24,866 bases of DNA, taken from assembly GCA_023375785.1 (NCBI GenBank), contig SZWC01004665.1:118758-143623 (forward strand), in the 5' to 3' direction. Shown one piece after another: positions 1 through 11,163 of the stretch. Numbering within the stretch: position 1 is the stretch's first letter; each line of letters begins with the position of its first letter. The notes below the pieces were generated by a model, which saw only the letters and a list, made by a program, of their open reading frames with translations, was not told the origin of the DNA and made no database searches. The position numbers and the translations under genes are program-made. Source of the stretch: Penium margaritaceum (lineage: Eukaryota > Streptophyta > Zygnematophyceae > Desmidiales > Peniaceae).

Positions 1-371
1 AGTGGTTGCGAGTGGTTGCAAGTGGTTGCAAGTGGTTGCGAGTGGTTGCGAGTGCTTACGAGTGGTTGCCAGTGGTTGCGAGTGATTGCGTGTGGTTGCG
101 AGTGTCTACAAGTGGTTTGAGGTGGTTGCGAGTAGTTGTGAGTGGTTGCGAGTGGTTGCGACTGGTTGCTAGTGGTTGGGAGGGGTTGCGAGTGGTTGCT
201 AGTGGTTGTTAGTGGCTGCAAGTGGTTGTGAGTTATTGCGAGTGGTTGCGAGTGGCTATAAGTGGTTTTCATTGGTTGTGAGTGGTTGGAAGTAATTGCA
301 AGTGATTGCGAGTGGTTGCGAGTGGTTGCGAGTGGTTGCAAGAGGTTGCGAGTGGTTGCAAGTGGTTGCAA

Positions 372-2855
372 GTGGTAGCGTGTGGTTAAGAGTGGTTGGG
401 TGTGGTTGGGAATGGTTGCGTGTGGTTGTGAGTGGTTGCGAGTAGTTGCAAGTGGTAGCAAGTGGTTGCGAATGGTTGTGAGTGGTTTTGTGTGGTTGCA
501 AGTCGTTGGCAGTGGTTGCGAGTGGATGCAAGTGATTACAAGTGGTTGGAAGATGTTGCGAGTGGTTGCGAGTCGTAGGAGTGGTTGGAAGTGGTTGCAA
601 GTGGTCGCAAGTGGTTACGAGTGGTTGTGATTGGTTGCGAGTGTTTGCGAGAGGTTGAGAGTGGTTGTGAGTGGTTGCGAGTGTTTGTAAGAGGTTGGGA
701 GTGGTTGCGAGTGGTTGCGATTGTTTGCGAGTGGTTATGAGTTATTGCGAGTGGTCGCATTGGGTTGCAAGTGTTTGCAAGTGGTTGCGAGAAGATACAG
801 TGGTTGTGATTGGTTGCGAGTGGTTTCACGTGGTTGCGAGTGGTTACGAGTGGTTGCAAGTGGTTGCGAGTGGTTGCGAGGAGTTGCGAGTAGTTGCGAG
901 AGGTTGTGAGTGGTTGCAAGTGGTTGCGAGTGATTGCGAGTGGTTGTGAGTGGTTGCCTGTGGTTGGGAGTGGTTGTGAGTTGTTGCGATTGATAGCGAG
1001 TGATTGCGAGTATTTGGGAGTTGTTGCGAGTGGTTACGGGTGCTTGCGAGTGCTTGTGAGTGGTTTTGAGTGATTGCAAGTGAGTACGAGAGGTTGCGAG
1101 TGATTGTGAGTGGTTGTGAGTGGTTGCGAGTCGTTGCGAGTAGTAATGAGTGGTTGCAAGTGGTTGCCAGTGGTTGCTAGTGCTTGCCAGTGGTTGCGAG
1201 CGATTGCCAGTGGTCGCAAGTGGTTGTGAGTGGTTGCGGATGGTTGCGATTGGTTGCCAGTGGTTACGAGTGGTTGCAAGTAGTTGCGAGTGGTTGCGAG
1301 TGGTTGCGAGTGGTGGCGAGTGGTTGGGCTTGGTTGTGAGTGGTTATGAGTAGTTGCGAGTAGTTAAGAGTGGTTGTGAATGGTTGAGAGGGGTTGCGAG
1401 TGGTCGTAAGTGGTTGTGAGTGGTCGCGAGTGGTTGCAAGTGAGTGCGAGTTGTTGCGAGTGGTTCCGAGTGGTTGTGAGTGGCTGTGAGTGGTTGCAAG
1501 TAATTGCAAGTGATTGCGAGTGGTTCCGAGTGGTTGTGAGCCATTGTGAGTGGTTGCGAGTGGTTGCGAGTGGTTGCAAATGATTGCAAGTGATTGCGAG
1601 TGGTTACAAGTGTTTGCGAGTGCTTGCAATTGGTTGTGAGTGGTTGCATGTAGTTGTGAATGGTTGCGAGTGGTTGGGAGTGGTTGCTAGTGGTTGCAAG
1701 TTGTTGTGAGTGGTTGCGAGTGGTTGCGTGTGATTGCGAGTGGTTGCGGGTGGTTGCGAGTGGTTGCGAGCGGTTGCAAGTGGTTGCAAGTGGTTTTGAG
1801 TAGTTGTGAGTGGTTGCAGGTGGTTGCAAGTGGCTGCGAGTGGTTGCGAGTGGTTGCCAGTGGATGTGAGTGATTACAAATTCTTCGGAATGGTTACCAG
1901 TAATTGCAAGTAATTGCGAGTGGTTGCGAGTGGTTGCGAGTGGTTGAAGGTGGTGATGATTGGTTGCGAGTTGTTGCAAGTGGTTGCGAGTGATCGTGAG
2001 AGGTTTCGAGTGGTTGCAAGTGGTTGCGAGTGGTTGCGAGTAGTTGCAAGTGGTTGCAAGTGGTTGTGAGTGGTTGCGAGTTATTGCAAGTTGTTGAGAG
2101 TGGTTGTGAGTGGTTACAAATGGTTCCGAGTGGTTGCAAGTCCTTACGAGTGGTTGTGAGTGGTTGCGAGTGGTTGCAAATGATTGCAAGTGGTTGCGAG
2201 TGGTTGTGAGTGGTTGCGAGTGGTTGCGAGTAGTTAGGAGTGATTTTAAGTGATTGTGATTGGTTGTGAGTTGTTTCGAGTAGTTACCAGTAGTTACGAG
2301 TGAATACTAGTGATTGCAAGTGGTTGCGAGTGGTTATGAGTGGTTGTGATTGGTTGCGAGTTCTTGTGTGTGGTTGTGTGTGGTTGTGATTGGTTGCGAG
2401 TGGTTATGAATGGTTGTGAGTGGTTGCAAGTGGTTGTGAGTGATTGCGAGTGGTTGCAAGTGGTTACGAGTGGTTGCAAGTGGTTGCGAGTGGTTGCGAG
2501 TGGTTGCAAGTGGTTACGAGTGGTTGCAAGTGGTTGCGAGTGGTTGCGAGTGGTTACAAGTGGTTGCGAGTGGTTTGGAGTGGTTGCGAGTGGTTGCGAG
2601 TTGTTGCGAGTAATTGCAAGTGGTTGCAAGTGGTTGTGAGTGGGAGTGTTTACGAGTGGTTGGGAGTGGTTGCGAGTGGTCGTCTATGGTTATGAGTGTT
2701 TACAAGTGGTTGTGAGTGGTTGCGAGTGGTTGTGAGTGGTTGCGCGGTGTTGCTAGTGGTTATGAGTGGTAGCGAGTGGTTGTGAGTTGCTGTGAGTGGT
2801 TGTGAGGGGTAACGGGTGCTTGCGAGTGGGTGAGAGTAGTTGTGAGTGATTGCAA
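372..2855 (+). repeat. Satellite super-block A (about 2.4 kb higher-order unit)
   Basis: A long segment whose order of rare unit variants is repeated downstream. Anchors are the TTTTGTGTGG variant at 486, GATAGCG at 992, GCATGTAG at 1646, TGATTACAAAT at 1871-1881 and GTTATGAATGG near 2403. The same anchors occur in the same order in block B, 2,385 to 2,484 bp further right, and most recur in block C. Start and end are approximate because the 10-bp background hides the edges. I infer tandem duplication of an already diverged 2.4-kb piece of satellite. Confidence 0.7.
2461..2560 (+). repeat. 50-bp higher-order repeat, two copies
   Basis: Five consecutive units (TACGAG, GCAAG, GCGAG, GCGAG and GCAAG variants) recur immediately at 2511-2560 with one difference in the last unit. 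The period is exactly five satellite units. Confidence 0.7.
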
Positions 2856-5240
2856 GTGATTGCGGGTAGTTTTGAGTGGTTGTGAGTGGTTGCGAGTGGT
2901 TGTGAGTAGTTGGGAGTGGTTGCGAGTCGTTGCGAGTGGTTGCAAGTGGTTGCGAGTGGTTGTGAGTGGTTTTGTGTGGTTGCAAGTTTTTGGGAGTGGT
3001 TGCAAGTGGATGCAAGTGATAACGAGTGGTTGCATGTTGTAGGATTGGTTGCAAGTGGTTGCGAGTGATTGCAAGTGGTCACAAGTGATTGCGAGTGGTT
3101 GTGAGTGGTTGCGAGTGTTTTCGAGTGGTTATGAGTTGTTGCAAGTGGTTGCCTTGGATTGCATGTGTTTGCAAGTGGTTGCGAGACGTTGCAAGTGGTG
3201 GTGATTGGTTGCGAGTGGTTTCATGTGGTTGGGTGTGGTTACGAGTGGTTGCAAGTGGTTGCGAGTGGTTGCGAGGGGTTGCGAGTAGTTGCTAGAGGTT
3301 GTGAGTGGTTGCAATTGGTTGCGAGTGATTGCGAGTGGTTGTGAGTAGTTGCCTGTGGTTGGGGGTGGTTGTGAGTTGTTGCGATTGATAGCGAGTGATT
3401 GCGAGTAGTTGGGAGTGGTTGCGAGTGGTTACGGGTGGTTGAGAGTGCTTGTGAGTGGTTGTGAGTTATTGCAACTGAGTACGAGAGGTTGCGAGTGATT
3501 GTGAGTGGTTGTGAGTGGTTGCAAGTGGTTGCGAGTGGTTGCAAGTGCTTGCGAGTGGTTGCGAGCGGTTGCGAGTGCTTGCAAGTGGTTGTGAGTGGTT
3601 GCGGATGGTTGTGATTGGTTGCGAGTGGTTAGGAGTGTTTGCAAGTGGTTGCGAGTGGATGCGAGTGGTTGCAAGTGATTGCAAGTAGTTGTGAGTGGTT
3701 GCGAGTGGTAGCAAGTGTTTTCAAGTGTTTGCAAGTGGTTGCGAGTGGTTGCGAGTGGTTGTGAGTGGTTGGCCTTGGTTGCGAGTGGTTGCGAGGGGTT
3801 GCAAGTGGTTGTAAGTGGTTGTGAGTGGTTGCGAGTGGTTGCGAGTGGTTGTGAGTGGTTGCGAGTGGTTGCGAGTGGTTGCGAGTGGTTGCAAGTGGTT
3901 GCGAGTGGTTGCGAGTGGTTGTGAGTGGTTGCGAGTGGTTGCGAGTGGTTGCGAGTGGTTGCAAGTGGATGTAAGTGATTCCGAGTGGTTACAAGTGGTT
4001 TTGAGTGCTTGCAATTTGTAGTGAGTGGTTGCATGTAGTTGTGAATGGTTGTGAGTGGTTACGAGTGGTTACTAGTGGTTGCGAGTGGATGCCAGTGGTT
4101 GCGAGTGGTTGCAAGTGGTTGCGAGTGGTTGCGGGTGGTTGCTTGTGGTTGCGAGCAGTTGCAAGGGGTTGCAATTGGTTTTGAAGAGTAGTGAGTGGCT
4201 GCAGGTGGTTGCGAGTGGTTGCGAGTGGTTGCGAGTCGCTGCCAGTGGATGTGAGTGATTACAAATTCTTGGGAATGGTTGCCAGTTATTGCAAGTGCTT
4301 GCGAGTGGTTGCAAGTGGTTGCGAGTGGTTGAAACTGGTAGTGATTGGTAGCGAGTGGTAACAAGTGGTTACGAGTTATTGCGACAAGTTGCGAGTGGTT
4401 GCAAGTGGTTGTGAGTGGTTGTGATTAGTTGCAAGTGGTTGCAAGTGGTTGTAAGTGATTGCGAGTTGTTGCAAGTTGTTGAGAGTGGTTGCAAGTGGTT
4501 GTGAGTGGTTACAAAGGGTTCCGAGTGGTTGCAAGTGATTGCGAGTGGTTGTGAGTGGTTGCGAGTGGTTGCATATCATTGCGAGTGGTTGCGAGTGGTC
4601 ATGAGTGGTTGCGAGTGGTTGCGAGTGGTTAGGATTGATTCCAAGTGATTGCGAGTGGTTGTGAGTGGTTTCGAGTGGTTACAAGTAGTTACAAGTGGAT
4701 ACGAGTGGTTGCAAGTGGTTGCGAGTGGTTATGAGTGGTTGTGATTGGTTGGGAGTTATTGCGTGTGGTTGTGTCTGGTTGCGAGAGGTTGCGAATGGTT
4801 ATGAATGGTTGTGAGTGGTTGCAAGTGATTGTGAGTGGTTGTGAGTGGTTGCAAGTGGTTGCGAGTAGTAACGAGTGGTTGCGAGTGGTTGTGATTGGTT
4901 GGGAGTGGTTGGGAGTGGTTGCGAGTCGTTGCGAGTGATTGCGAGTGTTTGCGAGTGAAGCAACTGGTTGTGGGTGGTTGTAAGTGGTTGCGAGTAATTG
5001 CTCGTGATTGCAAGTGGTTGCGATTGGTTGCAACTGGTTTTGAGTGGTTGTGAGTGGTTGTGAGTGGTTGCAAGTGATTGCAAGTGACTGCGAGTGGTTG
5101 CAAGTAGTTGTGAGTGGTTGCGAGTGGTTGCGAGTGGTTGCGAGTGGTTGTGAACGGTTACGAGCGGTTGAAATTCGTTGTTAGTGGTTGCGAGTGGTTG
5201 CCAGTGGTTGCGAGTGGTTGCAAGTGGTTGCGAGTGGTTG
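2856..5240 (+). repeat. Satellite super-block B, paralogue of block A
   Basis: Carries the block A anchors in the same order: TTTTGTGTGG at 2970, GATAGCG at 3387, GCATGTAG at 4031, TGATTACAAAT at 4256-4266 and GTTATGAATGG near 4799. The A-to-B offset is 2,484 bp at the first anchor and 2,385 to 2,396 bp at the others, so small indels separate the copies. Inside it, 3731-3965 is one of the purest stretches of consensus in the window. Edges are approximate. Confidence 0.7.
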
Positions 5241-6310
5241 CGATAGGTTACGAGTGATTGCGAGTGGTAACAGGTGGTTGCGAGTGGTTGCGAGTGGTTA
5301 GGAGTGGTTGCGATTCGTTGCAAGTGGGTGTGAGTGGTTGCGAGTGGTTATGAGTGGTTGTGAGTGGTTGCGAGGGGTTGCGAGTGGTTGCGAGTGGTTG
5401 CGAGTGGTTTGGAGTGGTCACAAATGGTTGCGTGTGGTTGCAAGTGATTGCAAGTGATTGCGAGTGGTTGCGAGGAGATGCGAGTGGTTGCGACTGGTTG
5501 CGAGTGGTTGACAGTGGTTGTGAGCGGTTGAGAGTGGTTGCGAGTGGTTGCGAGTGGTTGCAAGTGGTTGCACGGGATTGTGAGTGGTTGCGAGTAGTTG
5601 CAAGTGGTTGCGAGTGGTTGCGAGTGGCTGCGAGTGGTTTTGAGTGGTTACAAATGGTTGCGAGTGGTTGCAAGTGATTGCAAGTTATTGGGATTGGTTG
5701 CGAGTGGTTGCGAGTAGTTGTAAGTGGTTGTGACGGATTGCAAGTGGTTGCGAGTGGTTGCGAGTGGTTGTGAGTGGTTGAGAGTGGTTGCCAGTGGTTA
5801 TGAGTGATTGCAAGTGATTGCCAGTGGCTCCAAGTGGTTGCTACTGGTTGCGAGTGGTTACGAGTTATTGCGAGTGGTTGCGAATGGTTGCAACTAGATG
5901 ATAGTGGTTGGGAGGGGTTGCGAGTTGTTTTGACTGGTTGCGAGTGGTTGCGAGTGGTTGTGAGTGGATACGAGTGGTTGTGAATGGTTGCGAATGGTTA
6001 CGAGTGGTTGTCGGTGGTTACAAATGGTTGCGAGTGGTTGCGAGTCGTTACAAGAGGTTGCAAGTGGTTGTGATTGGTTGCGAATGGTTGCAAGTGCTTG
6101 CAAGTGGTTGCGTGTGGTTGTGAGTGTTTGTAAGTGGTTGTGAGTGGTTGTAAAATATTGCGAGTGATTGCGAGTGGTTGCAAGTGTTTGCAAGTGGTTG
6201 CGAGTAATTGCAATCGATTCCAAGTGATTGCGAGTGTGATCGAGTGGTTGCGAGTGGTTTCAAGCGGTTGCGAGTAGTTGCAAGTGGTTGCGAGTGCTTG
6301 CAAGTGGTTG

Positions 6311-6410
6311 GGAGTGGTTGCGGATGATTGCGAGTGGTTGCGAGTGGTCGCGAGTGGTTGGGAGTGGTTGCGGATGATTGCGAGTGGTTGCGAGTAATCG
6401 CGAGTGGTTG
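6311..6410 (+). repeat. 50-bp higher-order repeat, two copies
   Basis: The rare variant CGGATGATTG and a following GTCGCGAG-type unit recur 50 bp apart (6311-6360 and 6361-6410). The copies differ in one unit, where GTGGTCG has become GTAATCG. Confidence 0.7.
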
Positions 6411-7830
6411 CAAGTGGTTGCGAGTGGTCGGGAGTGGTTGCGAGTGGTTGCTAATGTTTGTGAGTGGTAGCGAGTGGTTACAAGTGGTTGCGAGTGGTTG
6501 CAAGTGGTTGCGAGTGGTTGTAAGTGGTTGTGAGTGGTTGCGAGTGGTTGCGATTGCTCGTGAGTGGTTGCGAGTGGTTTGGAGAGGTTGGGACTTGTTG
6601 CTGGTGATTGCGAGTGGTTGCGAGTGGTTGTCAGTGGTTGAAGGTGAATGGGAGTGGTTGCGAGTGCTTGCGAGTGTTTGGGTGTGGTTGCAAGTGGTTG
6701 CAAGTTGTTCCGAGTGGGTGCGAGTGGTTGTGAGTGGTTGTGAGTGGTTGCGAGTGGTTACGAGGGATTGTAAGTGGTTACGATTGGCTGCAAATAGTTG
6801 CAAGTGGTTATGAATGGTTGCGAGTGGTTGCAAGTGGTGAATGATTGCGAGCGTTTACAAGTGGTTGCGAGTGGTTGTCAGTGGTTGCAAGTGGTTATGA
6901 GTGGTTGCGAGTGGTTGCGAGGGATTAAGAGTGGTTGTGAGTGGCTACGAGTGGTTGTGAGTGGTTGTCAGTGGTTAAAATTGATTGCGAGTGATTGTGA
7001 GTGGTTTCAAGTGGTTGCGACTGGTAGCGAGCGGTTGCAAAAGGTTTCAAGTGATTGCTAGCAATTGCAAGTGATTACGAGTCATTGCGAGTGGTTGCGA
7101 GTGGTTGCGAGTTGTTGCGAGTTGTTGCGAGTGGTTGCGAGTGGTTGCAAGTGGTTGTGAGTGGTTGCGAGTGGTTGCGAGTAGTTGCAAGTGGTTACAA
7201 GTGGTTTCATGTGGTTACGAGTGGTTGCGAGTGGATGCAAGTGATTGTGATTGGTTGCAAGTGATTGTTAGTGGTTGCGAGTGGTTGCAAGTGGGTGTGA
7301 GTGGTTGAAAGTGGTTGCGAGTGGTTGCGAGTGATTGTGAGTGATTGCAAGTGGTTGTAAGTGGTTGCAAGTGGTTACGAGTGATTACGAGTGGTTCCAA
7401 GTTGTTGCGAGTGGTTGCGTGTGGTTACAAGTGTTTACAAGTGTTCGCAAGTGATTCGAGTGGTTGTGAGTGGTTGCGAGTGGGTGCGCGTGGTTGTGAG
7501 TGGTTACAAGTGATTCCGAATTGTTGCCTGTAGTTTGGAGTGGTTGCGAGGGGTTGTGAGTGGTTGCGACTCGTTGCAAGTGGTTGTGAGTGGTTATGAG
7601 TGAGTGCGAGCAGTTGCGAGTGGTTGCATGTGGTTGTGAGTGGTTGTGAGTGTTTGCAAGAGGTTGTGAGTGATTGCAAGTAATTGCGAGTGGTTTCGAG
7701 TGGTTGTGAGTGGTTATAAGTGGTTGCGTGTGGTTGCAAGTAGTTGTGAGTGGTTTTGAGTGCTTGCAAGTGGTTACCAGCGGTTGCGAGTGGTTGCAAG
7801 AGGTTGGGAGTCGTTGTAAGTTGTTGCGAG

Positions 7831-8097
7831 TCATTGCAAATAGTTGCGAGTGGTTCTCAGTGGTTACGAGATGTTGGCAGTGGTTGCAAGTAGTTGGGAG
7901 TGGTTGCAAGTGGCTGGGAGTGCTTACGAGTGGTTGTAAGTGGTTGCAAGTGGTTGCAAGTGGTTGCGAGTCGTTGCAAATAGTTGCGAGTGGTTCTCAG
8001 TGGTTACGAGATGTTGGCAGTGGTTGCAAGTAGTTGGGAGTGGTTGCAAGTGGCTGGGAGTGCTTACGAGTGGTTGTAAGTGGTTGCAAGTGGTTGC
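7831..8097 (+). repeat. 140-bp tandem duplication within the satellite
   Basis: The segment 7841-7957 is repeated exactly at 7981-8097. The shared order includes the rare units GGTTCTCAG, GATGTTGGCAG, GGCTGGGAG and GCTTACGAG. One unit to the left matches except for one base (TCATTGCAAA against TCGTTGCAAA). The period is 140 bp, or 14 units. Confidence 0.9.
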
Positions 8098-10500
8098 GAG
8101 TGGTTTTGTGTGTTTGCAATTGGGTGCAAGTGGTTGGGTCTGGTTGCAAGTGGTCGTTAGTGGGTGCGTGTGGTTGCGAGTGCTTATAAGTGGTTGTGGG
8201 TGGTTACGAGAGGTTGAGAGTGGTTGCAAAGGTCTGCAAGTGGTTGCAAATGGTTGCAAGTAGTTTCGAGTGGTTGCGAGTGGTTGCGAGCAGTTGCAAA
8301 TTGTTGTGAGTGATTGTGAGTGGTTGTAACTGGTTGTGACTTGTTGTGAATGGTTACGAGTGGTTGCAAGTAGTTGCGAGTGGTTGTGAGTTGTTGCTAT
8401 TGGTTACAAGTAGTTGCGAGTAGTTTGAGTTGTTTCAAGTGGTTACGAGTGGTTATGAGTGGTTGGGATGGGTTTTGAGTGGTTGCAAGTGGTTGCAAGT
8501 GCTTGTGTGAGGTTTCGATTGGTTGCGAGTGGCTACGAGTGGTTGTGAGTGGTTGTGAGTGGTTACAAGTGGTTGCGAGTGGTTACGAGTGCCTGCGAGT
8601 GGTTGTGACTGGTTGCAAGTGGTTGCAAGTGGTTGTGAGTGGTTGGGTGTGGTTGAGAGTGGTTGCGAGTAGTTGTGAGTGGTTGCGATTCGTTGCGAGT
8701 GGTTACAAATGGTCTTGAGTGGTAGCGAGTGGTAACAAGTGGTTGCAAGTATTTTTGAGTGGTTGCAAGTGGTTGCAAGTGGTTGGGAGTGGTTGTGATT
8801 GGTTGCAAGTGGTTGCAATTGGTTTCGAGTGGTTGTCAGTGGTTTTGTGTGGTTGAAAGTGGTGGAGTGGTTGCGAGTGGATGCAAGTGATTGGGAGTAG
8901 TTGCAAGTGGTTGCGGGTGGTTGCTTGTGGTTGCGAGTAGCTGCTATTGGTTGCGAGTGCTTGCGAGTGGCTGTGAGTGGTTTCGAGTAGCTGCAAGTAG
9001 TTGCAAGTGGTTGCGAGTAGTTGCAAGTGTTTGTGAGTGGTTACGAATGCTTTTGAGTGGTTTCAAGTGGTTGCAAGTGGTTACAAGTTGTTGCAAGTGG
9101 TTGCGAGAGGTTGCGATGGGTTGCGTGTAGTTGCGAGTGGTTGTGAGTGGTTGCAAGTGGTTGGGAGTGGTTGCGAGTGGTTATGGGTGGTTGCGAGTGG
9201 TTGCGAGTGGTTCTGAGTGATTGCAAGTGATTGCAAGTGGTTGTGAGTAGTTGTGAGTGGTTATGAGTGGTTGCGAGTGCTTGCGAGTAGTTGCAAGTGG
9301 TTGCGAGTAATGTCAAGTTGTTGCCAGTGGTTGCGAGTGGTTGCGAGTGGTTGTGAGTGGTTGCGAGTGGCTGCGAGTGGTTGCAAGTGGATGCAAGTGA
9401 CTGCGGGTAATTGCAAATTGTTGTGAGTGGTTGTGAGTGATTACAAGTGGTTGTAAATGGATGCAAGTGATTGCGAGTAGTTGCGAGTGGTTGCAAGTAG
9501 TTGGGAGTGGTTGTGAGTGGTTGCGAGCGGTTGCAAGTGGTAGCGAGTGGTTGCAAGTGGTTGCCAGTGGTTGCGAGTTGTTACATGTGGTTGCAAGTGG
9601 TTGCGAGTGGTTGTGAGTGGTTGCAAGTCGTTGTGAGTGGTATCAAATGGTTGAGAGTCGTTGCGAGTGGTTGCGAGTGGTTGCAAGCGGTTGCAAGGGG
9701 TTGCGAGTGGTTGCGAGTTGTTTTGAGTGGTTTTGAGTGGTTGCGAGTTGTTGCGAGTGGGTGTGAGTGGTTGCAAATTCTTGTGAGTGGTTGCGATTGA
9801 TTGGAAGTGATTAGAATTACTTGCAATTGCGAGTGGTTGCAAGTGATTGCAAGTGATTGCGAGTGGTTGCAAGTGGTTGCGAGTGATTGCGAATACTTGC
9901 GAGTGCTTGCCAGTAAATGCAAGTGGTTTTGAGTGGTTGCAAGTGGTTGTGACTTGTTGCGAGTGGTTGCAAGTGATTGCGAGTGGTTGCAAAATGGTTG
10001 CGAGTTGTTGCGAGTGGTTGCGAGTGGTTGGAAGTGGTTGCAAGTGGTTGCGAGTGGTTGCAAGTGGTTGCAATTGGTTGGGAGTGGTTGTGAGTGGCTA
10101 CAAATGGTTGCGAGTAGTTGCAAGTGGTTGCAAATGTTTGCGAGTGGTTGCGAGTGGTAACGCGTGGTTGCGATTGGTTGTGAGTGGTTACTAGAAGTTG
10201 CGAGTCCTTGCGAGTGGTTGCAAGTGTTTGCGAATGGTTATGAGCTGATGTGATTGGTTTTAAGTGGTTGTGAGTGGTTGCGATTGGTTGCGAGTGCGTG
10301 CGAGTGGTTGTGTGTGGTTCCGAGTGGTTACGAGTGGTTGGGAGTGGTTGTGAATCGTTGCAAGTGGTTGCGAGTGGTTGCGAGTGGTTGCAAATGGTTG
10401 AGACTTGATGCGACTGGTGCGAGTGGTTGTGAGTGGTTGCGAGTGGTTGAGAGTGGTTGCGAGTGGTTGCGAGTGGATGCGAGTGGTTGCAAGTGGTTGC

Positions 10501-11010
10501 GAGTGGTTGCGAGTGGATGCGAGTGGTTGCGAGTGGTTGTGAGTTGTTTCAAGTCGTTGCGAGTGGTTGAGAGTGGTTGCGAGTGGTTGCGAGTGGATGC
10601 GAGTGGTTGCGAGTGGTTGTGAGTTGTTTCAAGTCGTTGCGAGTGGTTGAGAGTGGTTGCGAGTGGTTGCGAGTGGATGCGAGTGGTTGCGAGTGGTTGT
10701 GAGTTGTTTCAAGTCGTTGCGAGTGGTTGAGAGTGGTTGCGAGTGGTTGCGAGTGGATGCGAGTGGTTGCGAGTGGTTGTGAGTTGTTTCAAGTCGTTGC
10801 GAGTGGTTGAGAGTGGTTGCGAGTGGTTGCGAGTGGATGCGAGTGGTTGCGAGTGGTTGTGAGTTGTTTCAAGTCGTTGCGAGTGGTTGAGAGTGGTTGC
10901 GAGTGGTTGCGAGTGGATGCGAGTGGTTGCGAGTGGTTGTGAGTTGTTTCAAGTCGTTGCGAGTGGTTGAGAGTGGTTGCGAGTGGTTGCGAGTGGATGC
11001 GAGTGGTTGC
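10501..11010 (+). repeat. 80-bp higher-order repeat with five identical copies
   Basis: An 8-unit cassette is repeated without a single difference at 10561-10640, 10641-10720, 10721-10800, 10801-10880 and 10881-10960. A partial copy lies on each side (10501-10560 and 10961-11010). Diagnostic units are GAGTGGTTGA, GAGTGGATGC, GAGTTGTTTC and AAGTCGTTGC. A diverged relative of the cassette lies at about 11431-11490. The five-fold identity contrasts with the scattered differences elsewhere and indicates recent amplification. Confidence 0.97.
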
Positions 11011-11163
11011 AAGTGGTTGCGAGTGGTTGCGAGTGGTTGCGAGTGGTCGGAGTGGTTGTGATTGGTTGTGAGTGGTTGTGAGTAGTTGCAAGTGATTGCG
11101 AGTGGTTGCGAGTGGTTGCGAGAGGTACAAGTGGTTGCGAGTGGTAGCGAGTGGTTGCAAGTG

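Noticed and set aside
1344..2189. A 281-codon minus-strand open frame, and dozens like it across both arrays (up to 344 codons at 17960-18994), encoding HSQPLATTRN-type repeats
   Set aside because: The satellite unit has no stop codon in any frame on either strand. Overlapping frames are equally open, many begin at TTG, and variation follows CpG decay rather than codon positions. There is no support for real coding.
3715..3924. Plus-strand open frames with GCEWLRVVAS repeats, resembling a Trp/Cys-rich repeat protein
   Set aside because: Same cause as the minus-strand frames. They end wherever the common TGTGAG variant falls in phase as TGA.
10501..11010. CRISPR-like regular repetition
   Set aside because: There are no unique spacers between repeats. 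The 80-bp cassettes are contiguous and built of the same 10-bp unit, in eukaryotic-type DNA.
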